64,000 nucleotides of DNA, from the NCBI RefSeq assembly GCF_900142375.1, contig NZ_FRAR01000004.1:1-64000 (forward strand). The letters are read 5' to 3'. This DNA is from Desulforamulus aeronauticus DSM 10349 (GTDB lineage Bacteria > Bacillota > Desulfotomaculia > Desulfotomaculales > Desulfotomaculaceae). Made by a program: the position numbers and the translations under genes. Within the stretch, counting starts at the first letter, position 1. Each line of letters starts with the position of its first letter. The notes beneath the pieces were generated by a model that was not told where the DNA came from, made no database searches, and saw nothing but the letters and a program-made list of their open reading frames with translations. Shown in pieces: positions 26,612 through 35,520 of the stretch.

Positions 26612-26942
26612 TATTTTATTGATTATTCTTGGTATGGCGGTAGTTACCTTTGTCACCAGATTTGGTTGTTTGATTCTGTTTCGTCAAACTGGCGTACCCG
26701 CCTTTTTAGAAGGATGGTTAAAACATGTTCCCACCGCCATATTAACAGCTTTAATTCTACCAAGCCTGCTTCTCCCCAAGGGGTATCTTGATTTATCTTT
26801 GCAAAATCACTACTTATTGGCGGGTATCTTCGCTTCTCTGGTGGCCTATAAAAGCCGAAGTATTCTAGCTACAGTGGGTCTGGGTATCATACTGATGTTT
26901 TCCTTGCATTGGGCGGGTCAGACAGGGTTGTTATCTTTTTAA
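26601..26942 (+). CDS. azlD: AzlD family branched-chain amino acid exporter subunit
   Basis: 113 residues from the ATG at 26601, which lies inside the azlC 3' end (out of frame) and follows GAAAGGATG. An ORF opening at 26544 in the same frame only reads through azlC and lacks a ribosome binding site. Four membrane segments with FVTRFGCLILF and HVPTAILTALILPSLL are typical of AzlD, the small partner of AzlC. Confidence 0.92.
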   Translation: MRSDILLIILGMAVVTFVTRFGCLILFRQTGVPAFLEGWLKHVPTAILTALILPSLLLPKGYLDLSLQNHYLLAGIFASLVAYKSRSILATVGLGIILMFSLHWAGQTGLLSF

Positions 26943-26949
26943 ATGTGAA

Positions 26950-26983
26950 TGTCTAAAAGCCAGGTCCCCCTGGCTTTTAGACA
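26950..26983. terminator. Bidirectional terminator between azlD and topB
   Basis: TGTCTAAAAGCCAGG and CCTGGCTTTTAGACA form a near-perfect stem with a 4-base loop, serving both convergent genes. Confidence 0.85.
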
Positions 26984-26991
26984 TTATTTAG

Positions 26992-29079
26992 TTAGGAAAA
27001 ATCAAAAGAAATTTTACCCTGCTTAAGGACTAATGCGGCATCAAACTTTTTCCCTGTCTTGGCAGAAGTAAATCCTGTGCAGAGTATTTTTCCTTCTGTT
27101 ACTAACTGTTTGGCTTCTTCAAAAGAGATTGCTTTCTGTAAAATCTGTTTACCCAGGGAGAATTTACATCCCTCACGGTACCCGGAACAAGCAAAATTTT
27201 TTGGATACTCTACAATATCCCTGCCGCATACCGGACATGGGCCGACTACCTGCTTGGCGTTAGGGTTATTGCCTTTGGTAGGCTGTTCTTTAATCAGGTT
27301 AACAATCCTTTTGGTTAACTCAACAATACCCGTCATAAAGTCAGTGGGATTGACTTGGCCTGCTTCGATATCAATCAGTGCTTTCTCCCATTCACCGGTC
27401 ATTTGTGGGCTGGAAACCACTTCTGGTACTAAATCGGCTAGTGTTTCGCCCTTTTCGGTAGGGATTAATGCCTTACCCTTTCTTTCTAAGTAACCTACCT
27501 TAATCAGTCTTTCAATGATGGCGGCCCTGGTTGCACTGGTTCCCAGTCCGTGTCCCTTCATGACATCCTTTAAGGCTTGATCATCAACAAATTTTCCGGC
27601 GCCTTCCATGACTGCCAGTAGTGTCCCCTCGGTGTATCTTTTAGGTGGTTCGGTTTTTTTCTGTTTTAAGGCTGTCTTGGAGATAACAACATTTTCCCCT
27701 TTGACTAAGGGCGGCAGTAAAACTTCTTCTTCCTCTTTATCCTTTTTATCGCCTTTGAGCTGCGGCGGGATTACCTCCTTCCAACCCGGACTTAGCTCGA
27801 TTCTGCCGGAGGTTTGGAAGGTTTCACCAATTACTGCTGTGGTAATTTTGGTTTGTTTGTATTCAGCAGCAGGAAAAAACATGGCTAAAAATCTACGGGC
27901 TACCAGATTATAGATTTTAGCCTCCTGGGAAGATAGATTTGAGGTTGGTTTTACATTGGTTGGAATCAAGGCATGGTGATCTCCCACCTTAGAATCATCA
28001 ATAAACCTCTTTCCCGGCTTAGGTGCCTTTTTAGCGTAGGCCACATAGTGGGCATAGCCGGGTACTGCTTCCAGGGCGCCCAGACGAGAGGGGATAGTCT
28101 TTGCCAATTCATTGGTTAAGTGCTTAAACTCCGTTCTGGGATAGCTCAATAGTTTATGTTTCTCATAGAGGGACTGGGCTATTTCCAGTGTTTGGCTGGC
28201 AGTAAAACCAAACTTTTTATTAGCTTCTTTCTGTAAATCATTTAAATTAAACAAGGTAGGTGGTGCCTCGGACAGGTTCTTTTCTTCCATTTTGATGATG
28301 GAACCGGTTTGTCCAGCAATTTTATCCTTTATCTTGATAGCATCTGCTTCTTGATCAAAGCGGGTTTCGTCCTTATTCTTAAACCACTTACCTTGATACG
28401 TCTGTCCATCATGCTTGGTGAAATCTGCTAATAGCTCCCAGTACTGGACCGGTGTAAAGGTCTTAATTTCTCTTTCTCTAGCTACAATAATTCCTAAGGT
28501 TGGCGTTTGCACTCGACCGATAGAAAATAAATCTCCGTGTTTCTTGGTAAAGACGCGGGTAGCATTAATACCAATTAACCAGTCCGAGTAGGACCTGGAC
28601 TCTGCTGCTGCAGCCAATAAATCCTTACCATGTCCCGGCAAAGGATTGGCCAGCCCTTTTCTAATAGCCTCCGGTGTTGTTTCGGATAACCAGAGGCGTT
28701 TAAAGGGGCGGTTGTAACCTGCTAAACGCATAATATAGCGTAGAATTAGCTCCCCTTCTCGCCCGGCATCCGTCCCGGCAATTAGTTCCACATCCGGTCG
28801 ACTCAGAAGCTGTTTGACTACTTGGTACTGTTTAATGGTTTTGGGGTTTGGTTTTAATTGAAAGGAATCCGGTATAATAGGCAAAGTTGAAAGTTGCCAT
28901 CTTTTTAAGCTAGGATTGTAATCCTCCGGTTCAAATAATTCTACCAGGTGACCAATGGCCCAACTGACAATATACTGGTCGTTTTCAAAATACCCATCCC
29001 GTTTGGTAAAAGAACCACCAATGGCGTTGACGATATCTCTCCCCACAGATGGTTTTTCTGCCAGGATAAGCTGTTTCAT
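26992..29079 (-). CDS. topB: DNA topoisomerase III
   Basis: 695 residues. Toprim domain at the N-terminus (ILAEKPSVGRDI; AGTDAGREGELI with the metal-binding Asp/Glu). IGRVQTPTLGIIV and the active-site Tyr in LLSYPRTEF are present. The C-terminal end has a zinc-ribbon-like CPVCGRDIVEYPKNFACSGYREGC. It is a type IA enzyme that decatenates single-stranded DNA intermediates. Length and order match chromosomal Firmicute TopB, so no mobile-element origin is implied. Confidence 0.95.
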   Translation of the reverse strand: MKQLILAEKPSVGRDIVNAIGGSFTKRDGYFENDQYIVSWAIGHLVELFEPEDYNPSLKRWQLSTLPIIPDSFQLKPNPKTIKQYQVVKQLLSRPDVELIAGTDAGREGELILRYIMRLAGYNRPFKRLWLSETTPEAIRKGLANPLPGHGKDLLAAAAESRSYSDWLIGINATRVFTKKHGDLFSIGRVQTPTLGIIVAREREIKTFTPVQYWELLADFTKHDGQTYQGKWFKNKDETRFDQEADAIKIKDKIAGQTGSIIKMEEKNLSEAPPTLFNLNDLQKEANKKFGFTASQTLEIAQSLYEKHKLLSYPRTEFKHLTNELAKTIPSRLGALEAVPGYAHYVAYAKKAPKPGKRFIDDSKVGDHHALIPTNVKPTSNLSSQEAKIYNLVARRFLAMFFPAAEYKQTKITTAVIGETFQTSGRIELSPGWKEVIPPQLKGDKKDKEEEEVLLPPLVKGENVVISKTALKQKKTEPPKRYTEGTLLAVMEGAGKFVDDQALKDVMKGHGLGTSATRAAIIERLIKVGYLERKGKALIPTEKGETLADLVPEVVSSPQMTGEWEKALIDIEAGQVNPTDFMTGIVELTKRIVNLIKEQPTKGNNPNAKQVVGPCPVCGRDIVEYPKNFACSGYREGCKFSLGKQILQKAISFEEAKQLVTEGKILCTGFTSAKTGKKFDAALVLKQGKISFDFS

Positions 29080-29114
29080 TTTTAGCCTCCAACAATAGCG
29101 GTTATGGAAAATTT

Positions 29115-29678
29115 TTAGAGCATCTTTTTCATAACGATACCCGGTTCACTCTTTAAACCGACCGGCTGAAAAAAAGCCGGTATCAGGTCAACTTGTTCAA
29201 AGCCTAATTTTAGATAGGTTTTCCTAGCTGCGGGCCATTTTTCAGAGACAATTAGGAGAACACTGTTTACTTGGGGGAAATCTTTGCTGGCTTTTGTAAT
29301 AAGATGCCGCAGCATTCTCCCCCCATATCCCCGGCCTCGGTATTCCGGCAGCACACCCATGGAAGAGACATAAAGTTCCTGCCCCTGGTGACTATGTACT
29401 TTTTTAATGGAATGGCCTAAGCTAAGGTTTTCAGCTGATAAATCTTTTTTACTTGACCACAACTCTGAACAAATATAACCTATGGGATCAGCAGATTCGT
29501 CTGTCTCCAGCAAAAGAAAACCTTCCGGGAAGACTTCGATTCGCTCCAAAAAGACCTGCGGGGATTCCTTTATACCATTTTTAAAAGACTGATTTTCTAT
29601 GGCTAAAATCATATCAAGATCACCTGTTGTAGCTTGTCTAAAATGCATCAATGTCCGAGTCCTTTCTTTTGCAATCAT
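29115..29678 (-). CDS. GNAT family N-acetyltransferase
   Basis: 187 residues. Acetyl-CoA site is GVLPEYRGRGYGGRMLRHLI (about 113-132). N-terminal MHFRQATTGDLDMILAIENQSF is the start of the fold, so initiation at the ATG at 29648 (GAAAGGA upstream) is an alternative to the ATG at 29678 that overlaps the upstream stop as ATGA. Substrate unknown; the sequence has an overall shape of serotonin/arylalkylamine-type acetyltransferases. Cotranscribed with the DUF6544-like gene. Confidence 0.88.
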   Translation of the reverse strand: MIAKERTRTLMHFRQATTGDLDMILAIENQSFKNGIKESPQVFLERIEVFPEGFLLLETDESADPIGYICSELWSSKKDLSAENLSLGHSIKKVHSHQGQELYVSSMGVLPEYRGRGYGGRMLRHLITKASKDFPQVNSVLLIVSEKWPAARKTYLKLGFEQVDLIPAFFQPVGLKSEPGIVMKKML

Positions 29679-30457
29679 CTCAATTCGATTATTTTCAGTG
29701 GTCTAACCGCATTTATGGTTCCTTTAAAATATTCATAATCTCCTTTTTCTGTATGCCAGATAGCCTTAAAGTAAGTTGGCATGCGTATGCCATTTTTTTC
29801 GAGATAGTTTCCTGCTACCGCGGACCATTTCATTTTTTTATATTCCGTACCCTTTTCGGAATAATATCGATCATCGGTCACAAAGTGCGTAAATTCACCG
29901 TTATCGTTAAAGTAAAATAAGCCGCTTACCTTGGTGTTATGATAAGTAATTGTTGCTTTGGCTGTTTTACTATCAATGGCAGTCCAAGCAATATAATCTT
30001 GTAACGCATAGGTTGGCACTAGAAAACACTCAGCAAGAACCGTTACTAAGGCGGAAACGTCTATCTCTTTGCCCTTGGCATTCGCCACCGGTATAAATTT
30101 TAATAGTTTAATCAGCATATTTCCCTGTCCATCCTGATATTTGTCCCTTCCTTCGAAAGGAAATAGGCCCCCAATAGTACTCTTCATATATACAATACGG
30201 GTTGGTTCAGGAACTGAATTAAACTGAGAACAGGTTAAGTTCATCCATTTTGTAGTAGGAGACCTTTTAAATTGAACTTCTGCCCACTGGACTTCGGCCT
30301 GGCTCATTTTTACTTTTCCCAGATAGCCACCATGCCGAAAAAATTTTTGTACCGGTTCAGGTAGTGGGGCAAGATCTTTTTCTGTGATTCGTTCATCCGT
30401 ACACTCTGCATACTTTGCCAATTCTTTTTTGACTTCCGATATATACAGGCTTTTCAT
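29675..30457 (-). CDS. DUF6544-like protein of unknown function
   Basis: 260 residues, soluble, no signal peptide or membrane helix. LAPLPEPVQKFFRHGGYLGK near residue 30, an internal segment WMNLTCSQFNSVPEPTRIVY, and a C-terminal beta-rich region with TDDRYY and GIRMPTYFKAIWHTEKGDYEYFKGTI resemble the DUF6544 (lipocalin-like beta-barrel) family of Bacillota. Function unknown. Its stop overlaps the GNAT start. Confidence 0.7.
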   Translation of the reverse strand: MKSLYISEVKKELAKYAECTDERITEKDLAPLPEPVQKFFRHGGYLGKVKMSQAEVQWAEVQFKRSPTTKWMNLTCSQFNSVPEPTRIVYMKSTIGGLFPFEGRDKYQDGQGNMLIKLLKFIPVANAKGKEIDVSALVTVLAECFLVPTYALQDYIAWTAIDSKTAKATITYHNTKVSGLFYFNDNGEFTHFVTDDRYYSEKGTEYKKMKWSAVAGNYLEKNGIRMPTYFKAIWHTEKGDYEYFKGTINAVRPLKIIELR

Positions 30458-30488
30458 AGGTGAATCACCTCATACCATAAAATAAAGA

Positions 30489-30518
30489 AAGACGACCGCA
30501 TGTTATTGTGTCGTCTTT
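30489..30518 (-). terminator. Hairpin upstream of the DUF6544-like gene
   Basis: AAAGACGAC and GTCGTCTTT arms with a 12-base loop, AT-rich flanks. It may terminate the divergent-side transcription or be a small regulatory hairpin. Confidence 0.45.
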
Positions 30519-30702
30519 TCCATTCACTTACACTATTCATTGTTTAGACCCCATATTCCTCCAGAGCAGCTAATAAAATTCGAAATTTTGAGCAACAAAA
30601 ACTAGCTCCGTGCTTTTTCGAGTTTGGTGTTATTTTACATGGTCGTATGTCCTGTTAGCACATACTATAAATAACAACACAGGGCAGGGTAGGTGATAGG
30701 TT

Positions 30703-30825
30703 GTGAACGAGATGATTATGGCAGCGTTGATATCGGCGTTTGTTTTCACAATCATGATAACCCAACGGCTAAAAATCTTTAGAATAATAAAAAATCGCAG
30801 TAAATACCGTGATAAATTATTTTAA
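30703..30825 (+). CDS. Small single-membrane-segment protein, possible
   Basis: A 40-residue frame starting at GTG after AGGTGATAGGTT, with one hydrophobic helix (MIMAALISAFVFTIMI) and a basic tail (RLKIFRIIKNRSKYRDK). It ends 9 bases before the Spo0M stop, convergent. The shape, one helix and a positively charged cytosolic end, fits real small membrane proteins, but the coding evidence is limited. Confidence 0.4.
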   Translation: MNEMIMAALISAFVFTIMITQRLKIFRIIKNRSKYRDKLF

Positions 30826-30833
30826 CAATATAA

Positions 30834-31589
30834 CTATATTTTACTATATTCCCGCTCAATAAGATCTCTTAAATAAGTCGCAACTTGGCCGGGGCTAGTG
30901 ACTTGGTGATTGGGGATAGTGACAAATACGTGTCGTTCGTCAAGGTCTAAATTATCTGCAAGGCTAGCAAACAAACCCCTTGTTTTTTTATCAATTTGAA
31001 GCATTAGATTAATCCTATCTTCATGGGCTTCTAAATAGAGTTCGAGTTCATCAAGTTTCCCTCTCATAAATTGGGTCGGAGTGTACTCAAATTGCTGGCA
31101 TTTTCCGTTGTACTCACCTGAACGAGGTTTAGGCTTAAATCCTAGTTCTGTAACAGCATCTAAAATGACCTGTACAGGAGAGTTGGCCTTGACAAAAATG
31201 TCATCTACATCCTTAGCATCAATGGCATTTTTAATATCCAAGTTAGTTTCAAAATGATACTTCGTAAAGTAAGTACTGATAGGAATATTGTAGGGTATTT
31301 TAAACTGAACCGGAATCGTAATTTCCGGTGAGTTTGCCTTACTATGTAATTTGTTAGCAATCTTTCCGCTGGCAATTTGTTGGCGAACATTTTTTACCCC
31401 ATCGTCCGTTTTATAGCAGGAGGTTACCACCAGCGCAATATTTATTTCGTCAATCTCTTGGTCCACAGCTCCCCCACGTACCAGAACTTTTCCGTCAATG
31501 ACTCCACCCAGTTCCACTTGCTGCTGGTTAACAATGAAGTCGACCTTTGCCCCATCAATACCGAGTCCTGCTAATAATTTTTTAAACAT
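30834..31589 (-). CDS. spo0M: Sporulation control protein Spo0M
   Basis: 251 residues. Arrestin-like beta-sandwich protein beginning FKKLLAGLGIDGAKVDFIV, with GGVIDGKVLVRGG and a C-terminal YLRDLIEREYSKI. Spo0M affects sporulation and cell shape in Bacillus. It lies at the 3' end of the Ter-type operon, 15 bases downstream of the ATP-grasp gene, and this linkage suggests it serves envelope or stress response rather than sporulation only (inference). Confidence 0.88.
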   Translation of the reverse strand: MFKKLLAGLGIDGAKVDFIVNQQQVELGGVIDGKVLVRGGAVDQEIDEINIALVVTSCYKTDDGVKNVRQQIASGKIANKLHSKANSPEITIPVQFKIPYNIPISTYFTKYHFETNLDIKNAIDAKDVDDIFVKANSPVQVILDAVTELGFKPKPRSGEYNGKCQQFEYTPTQFMRGKLDELELYLEAHEDRINLMLQIDKKTRGLFASLADNLDLDERHVFVTIPNHQVTSPGQVATYLRDLIEREYSKI

Positions 31590-31604
31590 TTTACCGCCCC
31601 TTTA

Positions 31605-32648
31605 TTATTGTAACTCCAAAAGCATTTCCTTCGGTTGTTTAACAACCATTCTTTCAAGCACAGGTTTTATATCTCGCACTGGTTCACCCAAGGCAAGTTT
31701 AAGAGCCAGGTAGGGGAAATTCACTCCTGACATACTGGCAATTGTGATTCCACCGGACATTCTGCGGTTAATTTCAATAAGGTACGGTTCTTCTTTGCAA
31801 TATCGAAACTGGATATTGCAGATGTAGTCCAGCTTAAAATACCGAATGAGTTTTTTACTTAACTCAATAATTTCTTTCTTATTCTCTAAGAGTTGAACCG
31901 AATAACTTCCTAGTTGTGCGTACTCAACCTTACGCCGGGGCACTACTGCAAGGGCTTCACCCTCCCAGCAGAGGCAATCGACACTATATTCAACCCCATC
32001 CAGGAAGCTCATGACCAATAAATCATCAAAGAACTTTTTTTGAGAAAGTATTCTTACTGCAGTAGCCATATTGATGGCGGGGCCCTGGTAACCATAGAGT
32101 AGATTATCTAATTCATCAAATTCCCGAAGGATTCTAAACCCACGACCTCCTAGACCGCGTCTTGGTTTAAAGCAAATTTCTTCTCCCGCTTCACGTAGTT
32201 TCTTTACTGCATCCATAAATTCAGCGATATTGTTTACTACCAGGGAAGTCGGTGCATTAATGCCAATCTCCTGGGCGCTCTGTGCAAGCCTTAACTTGTC
32301 GGATACCCGATCGGAAATCTCATTGCGAGGACGGATTACCCGATATCCTTCTTGTTCCAGTATAGCAACTTGCTCACGGTTTAGTATTCGGCTATCCCGT
32401 GGGATAACCACATCAATGTTGTGCTCTTGGCAGAGGCCTGTGATAAATTCCAAATATTCTGGCTTATCAGGAGAAGGGCTTACCGTATAGCCCTCATTAA
32501 AAAATTCCTCTGGCATATGATCTTCATTGATTGCCCCAGCATGATAGACCTTAATGGAACGTCCTTCGGGATTCTTTTTAAGAAGTTCAGCGATACCTAA
32601 ATTAGTAGATGACCTCATGCTTGCAATTAAAACCGCTACTTCTTTCAT
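31605..32648 (-). CDS. ATP-grasp enzyme of Ter cluster
   Basis: 347 residues. ATP-grasp fold with a pre-ATP-grasp N-terminus (VAVLIASMRSSTNLGIAELL) and a nucleotide-binding region EICFKPRRGLGGRGFRIL (about 158-175). Metal ligands are in YLIEINRRMSGGI. Such enzymes join a carboxylate to an amine through an acylphosphate. In Ter clusters it belongs to the predicted biosynthetic module that makes a nucleoside- or amino-acid-like metabolite (Anantharaman, Iyer and Aravind model). The substrates are unknown. Confidence 0.88.
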   Translation of the reverse strand: MKEVAVLIASMRSSTNLGIAELLKKNPEGRSIKVYHAGAINEDHMPEEFFNEGYTVSPSPDKPEYLEFITGLCQEHNIDVVIPRDSRILNREQVAILEQEGYRVIRPRNEISDRVSDKLRLAQSAQEIGINAPTSLVVNNIAEFMDAVKKLREAGEEICFKPRRGLGGRGFRILREFDELDNLLYGYQGPAINMATAVRILSQKKFFDDLLVMSFLDGVEYSVDCLCWEGEALAVVPRRKVEYAQLGSYSVQLLENKKEIIELSKKLIRYFKLDYICNIQFRYCKEEPYLIEINRRMSGGITIASMSGVNFPYLALKLALGEPVRDIKPVLERMVVKQPKEMLLELQ

Positions 32649-32673
32649 GGCGTAGATTACTCCTTACTGATTT

Positions 32674-33924
32674 CTAGTCTTTGGATCCCGCTTTCCATCT
32701 GAGGCCCCAATTAAAAGCTTTATCCATTTCTGCGTGTCCTGCGAAGTAGCGCATCATGCGCTCAATGCTGAAGGTCTCGTTATTAACATTTTCGATTAGG
32801 GCTATAGCACACATAATTTTGCGATTATCGTGTTCATCCATTCTTACCACAATGTCCGGCCCACCCGGTTGCTTAAGGGTTACCACACCATCTGCTTCTG
32901 CCCAGTTAGCAACTCCTTGATAGATGAAGGCAAAGACTAGAATTCTCTTAAATTCAGGAATGTGATCGCCATTAATTCTGAGATTTTCCCCAGATGAAAC
33001 TGCACCGGTTCTGTCATCTCCATCCAATGCGATATAGGGGTAAGCATGCAAATTGCCGAATTGCTTTCCCAAGGCTTGGATGACGCCTTTAGCACCATTT
33101 TTCATTTCGATTAAACAACCAAGATCTAGGTCAACTCCACCACTGCCACCAAAGATCGAGCCAAATAACCCTGTAGGCTTACTCGATTTCTGATTCCAAT
33201 TAAGGTTTATTAGGATTTCTCCTAATTTGTTGTTAGCCTTTTTCTCGAGGTTAATCTTGTCACCCTGCTTTTTGAGTTCAATCTTGGATAAATTAAGTTT
33301 TTGCCTTGGTTGCTCCACAGGCGGTTTTTCCACCGGGGGTTTTGGTGTCTCAATGGTCGGCTCATCCGATACAACAATACCAAAATCACCACATAGGGCA
33401 GCTAAGCCACCTTGATAGCCCATGGCAATGGGATTTAATTTCCACTCTCCATGATGTCGATAGAGTTCTGCCACGACAATAGCTGTTTCGGTAGTAAAGC
33501 CACTGGCTATCGTAAAACGTAATAGCTCTTCATTTCCATTATTAGTTACTCTTAGGTAGACTTGAGGGGTCTGTCCAAAGCTGTGCCCCCTTTTGGGTCC
33601 CTCATGTATCGTCAGGGTAAAGGCAATTTTTTGCACATCAGCTGGAACTGCTTTGAGGTTTATGGTTAGTTGTGCTTTATCTGGCGTTTTAGCGGCTTCT
33701 ACTGTTACCGCCCCGCCGCGTCCGTTGGGATTGCCGTAAAAAATAAAATCTTCATCATTCCTACATTTGCCGTCTTGTTGAAGCATAAAAGCTGCACCAT
33801 CAATTTCGATGCCGCTATTACTGGTTTCCCAACCCATTCCGACCATAATTTCTGAGAGTCCAGGGAACTTTTTGGTAATATCTGTTTTTTGACCTCTCAT
33901 GACTGTCAGCGACATGGGAATCAC
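32674..33924 (-). CDS. Two-domain TerD family protein
   Basis: 416 residues. Residues 1-185 are a TerD domain (MSLTVMRGQKTDITKKFPGL...MGWETSNSGIEIDGAAFML) and 225-416 a second, more diverged TerD/TerA-like domain (LNLSKIELKKQGDKINLEKK). They are joined by a Pro/Lys linker (PKPPVEKPPVEQPRQK). The second domain has a Gly-rich insertion (GLFGSIFGGSGG) like that in the TerD at 41110. TerD domains bind calcium with conserved acidic loops; here the first domain has fewer acidic residues (DGAAF rather than DLDA), so calcium binding may be altered. Confidence 0.88.
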   Translation of the reverse strand: MIPMSLTVMRGQKTDITKKFPGLSEIMVGMGWETSNSGIEIDGAAFMLQQDGKCRNDEDFIFYGNPNGRGGAVTVEAAKTPDKAQLTINLKAVPADVQKIAFTLTIHEGPKRGHSFGQTPQVYLRVTNNGNEELLRFTIASGFTTETAIVVAELYRHHGEWKLNPIAMGYQGGLAALCGDFGIVVSDEPTIETPKPPVEKPPVEQPRQKLNLSKIELKKQGDKINLEKKANNKLGEILINLNWNQKSSKPTGLFGSIFGGSGGVDLDLGCLIEMKNGAKGVIQALGKQFGNLHAYPYIALDGDDRTGAVSSGENLRINGDHIPEFKRILVFAFIYQGVANWAEADGVVTLKQPGGPDIVVRMDEHDNRKIMCAIALIENVNNETFSIERMMRYFAGHAEMDKAFNWGLRWKAGSKD

Positions 33925-33954
33925 TCCTTATTATTAGGTAACTACATTCAAGGG

Positions 33955-34641
33955 TTAAGAGTTTCTCGAGGTGGGCAAGAACTGTCTTAACCAGCTGCCA
34001 AACCCTCGCGGATTTCTCGTCTGGATAATAACTGGCCCTGGCCCGGTGAACTTACAGACAAGGGCTTCACCGGACGTAAAGGAAGAAATCCAACCCTGTG
34101 AAGCCTTTTCAATGGTGTAATGCATATAATCAGGCCAGGCAACTAGGTGACTGTTGTCCACGATAAAGGGTTGTCCTGCTTCCAGGTTGATCACATGGAT
34201 ACCACCATAGGTATTTAGAAATACCATCCCATGCCCACTCACCTTTACCACGAAGAACCCTTCACCGGAAAATAAGCCCTGGGAAAGGTTCTGCATTTTC
34301 GTAGACACTTGGAGCCCCGCCGAACCTGCCAAAAAACCATCCTTTTGCACGACCAGACTATAGGTGCCATCTAGTTCCACATCGATAATATCGCCCGGTA
34401 TAGAGGGTGCCAATAGCACTTCTCCCGGTCCCCTGCGTGCAGTAAGGGTTTGCAAGAAAAAACTTTCCCCTGCTACCATGCGAGCAAGCCCGCCTAACAG
34501 TCCCCCCTCCATCTTTCCTTCAACATCTACTGTGGCAGACATACCTACCATGGCATCGGACTCTGCTTTGATGGTTTCTCCTTGTTCCAAATTAACTTGG
34601 AGTAATGGGTAGGCTCCCGGATAGAGGATTCTATGCTTCAT
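33955..34641 (-). CDS. AIM24/TIGR00266 family protein
   Basis: 228 residues, all-beta. YPLLQVNLEQGETIKAESDAMVGMSATVDVEGKMEGG, FLQTLTARRGPGEVLLAPSIPGDI and a C-terminal GEALVCKFTGPGPVIIQTRNP are typical. Family members are trimeric beta-barrels of unknown biochemical role, common next to TerD genes. Cotranscribed, 31 bases upstream of the two-domain TerD gene. Confidence 0.87.
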   Translation of the reverse strand: MKHRILYPGAYPLLQVNLEQGETIKAESDAMVGMSATVDVEGKMEGGLLGGLARMVAGESFFLQTLTARRGPGEVLLAPSIPGDIIDVELDGTYSLVVQKDGFLAGSAGLQVSTKMQNLSQGLFSGEGFFVVKVSGHGMVFLNTYGGIHVINLEAGQPFIVDNSHLVAWPDYMHYTIEKASQGWISSFTSGEALVCKFTGPGPVIIQTRNPRGFGSWLRQFLPTSRNS

Positions 34642-34719
34642 TTTTAGTACCTCTCTTTTTAGTAGTTACTCACTAAACTATCCCGTTGACTAGCTGGAGT
34701 GGGTGTCAAGGGGACGGTT

Positions 34720-35520
34720 CTATTGACACTTCCACTTCAACTGAACCAGTTCACTGACCAACTGGAGAATTTCTTCACCGGCTAGTATGCCGGAGGCTGC
34801 TGTGAAGTTCCAGTCGCCATCGCTAGCAAACTGTTCAAACAATTCCCCATGGGCGGGAGATATGCCACGCTGGGCACCTTTTACCAAAGGAATGTCCAAC
34901 AAAGAATCACCGGCGCCAAAAACTTGTTCATCCCCTGTAATTTCCACAATTCTTTGGACGGCCGACCACTTATTGATGACCCTTGGCACTAGGTAAAGTT
35001 TTCTTCCTTGAATCGACATTTCCCAGTTTTGCTTAATTACCCACTCACTAAAGGACACTAGATCGAGTAGCGGAGCTTTTTCTCGGTCAATAATACAGTA
35101 ATAAAAAACCCCGTCTGCCTGGCGCAGGGGCTGGGACCAATTTGCGCAGTCTAACTTGCCAAATTCTTTCCGTATTTCTTCACTGGCGAGACAATCATTG
35201 ACTAAAGTTCTGGCCATGCCTTTCTGGTATTCTATGTCGATGATCCCATCGAATAAGAGGTTGGCGCCATTGCTGACCACGGCATATTTGGGTCTTACTT
35301 CTTGCTGAAAGAACTGAATACGTTGGTATTGTTCAATGGTCCGGGTGGTGCAAGGGACAAAAATAGTTTTACGGTTTATTTCTTTCAGTAGCTCGGTAGC
35401 CTGCTTGGTCATGTAGGAGTTGTATTTACCATATTCAACGGCCACAGCTTCCTCAGAGAACTCTTTCAGGAACTTCTCTGAGTAAATTAAGGTACGATCT
35501 AAGTCACTGGCAAAGATCAT
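34720..35520 (-). CDS. HAD-superfamily phosphatase of Ter cluster
   Basis: 266 residues. Motif I ASDLDRTLIYS at the N-terminus, motif II near PCTTRTIEQ, and the final GAGDSLLDIPLVKGA acid motif place it in the Cof/SPP-like HAD branch. It probably dephosphorylates the product of the phosphoribosyltransferase/StiP pathway. ATG overlaps the StiP stop as ATGA, so translation is coupled. Confidence 0.88.
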   Translation of the reverse strand: MIFASDLDRTLIYSEKFLKEFSEEAVAVEYGKYNSYMTKQATELLKEINRKTIFVPCTTRTIEQYQRIQFFQQEVRPKYAVVSNGANLLFDGIIDIEYQKGMARTLVNDCLASEEIRKEFGKLDCANWSQPLRQADGVFYYCIIDREKAPLLDLVSFSEWVIKQNWEMSIQGRKLYLVPRVINKWSAVQRIVEITGDEQVFGAGDSLLDIPLVKGAQRGISPAHGELFEQFASDGDWNFTAASGILAGEEILQLVSELVQLKWKCQ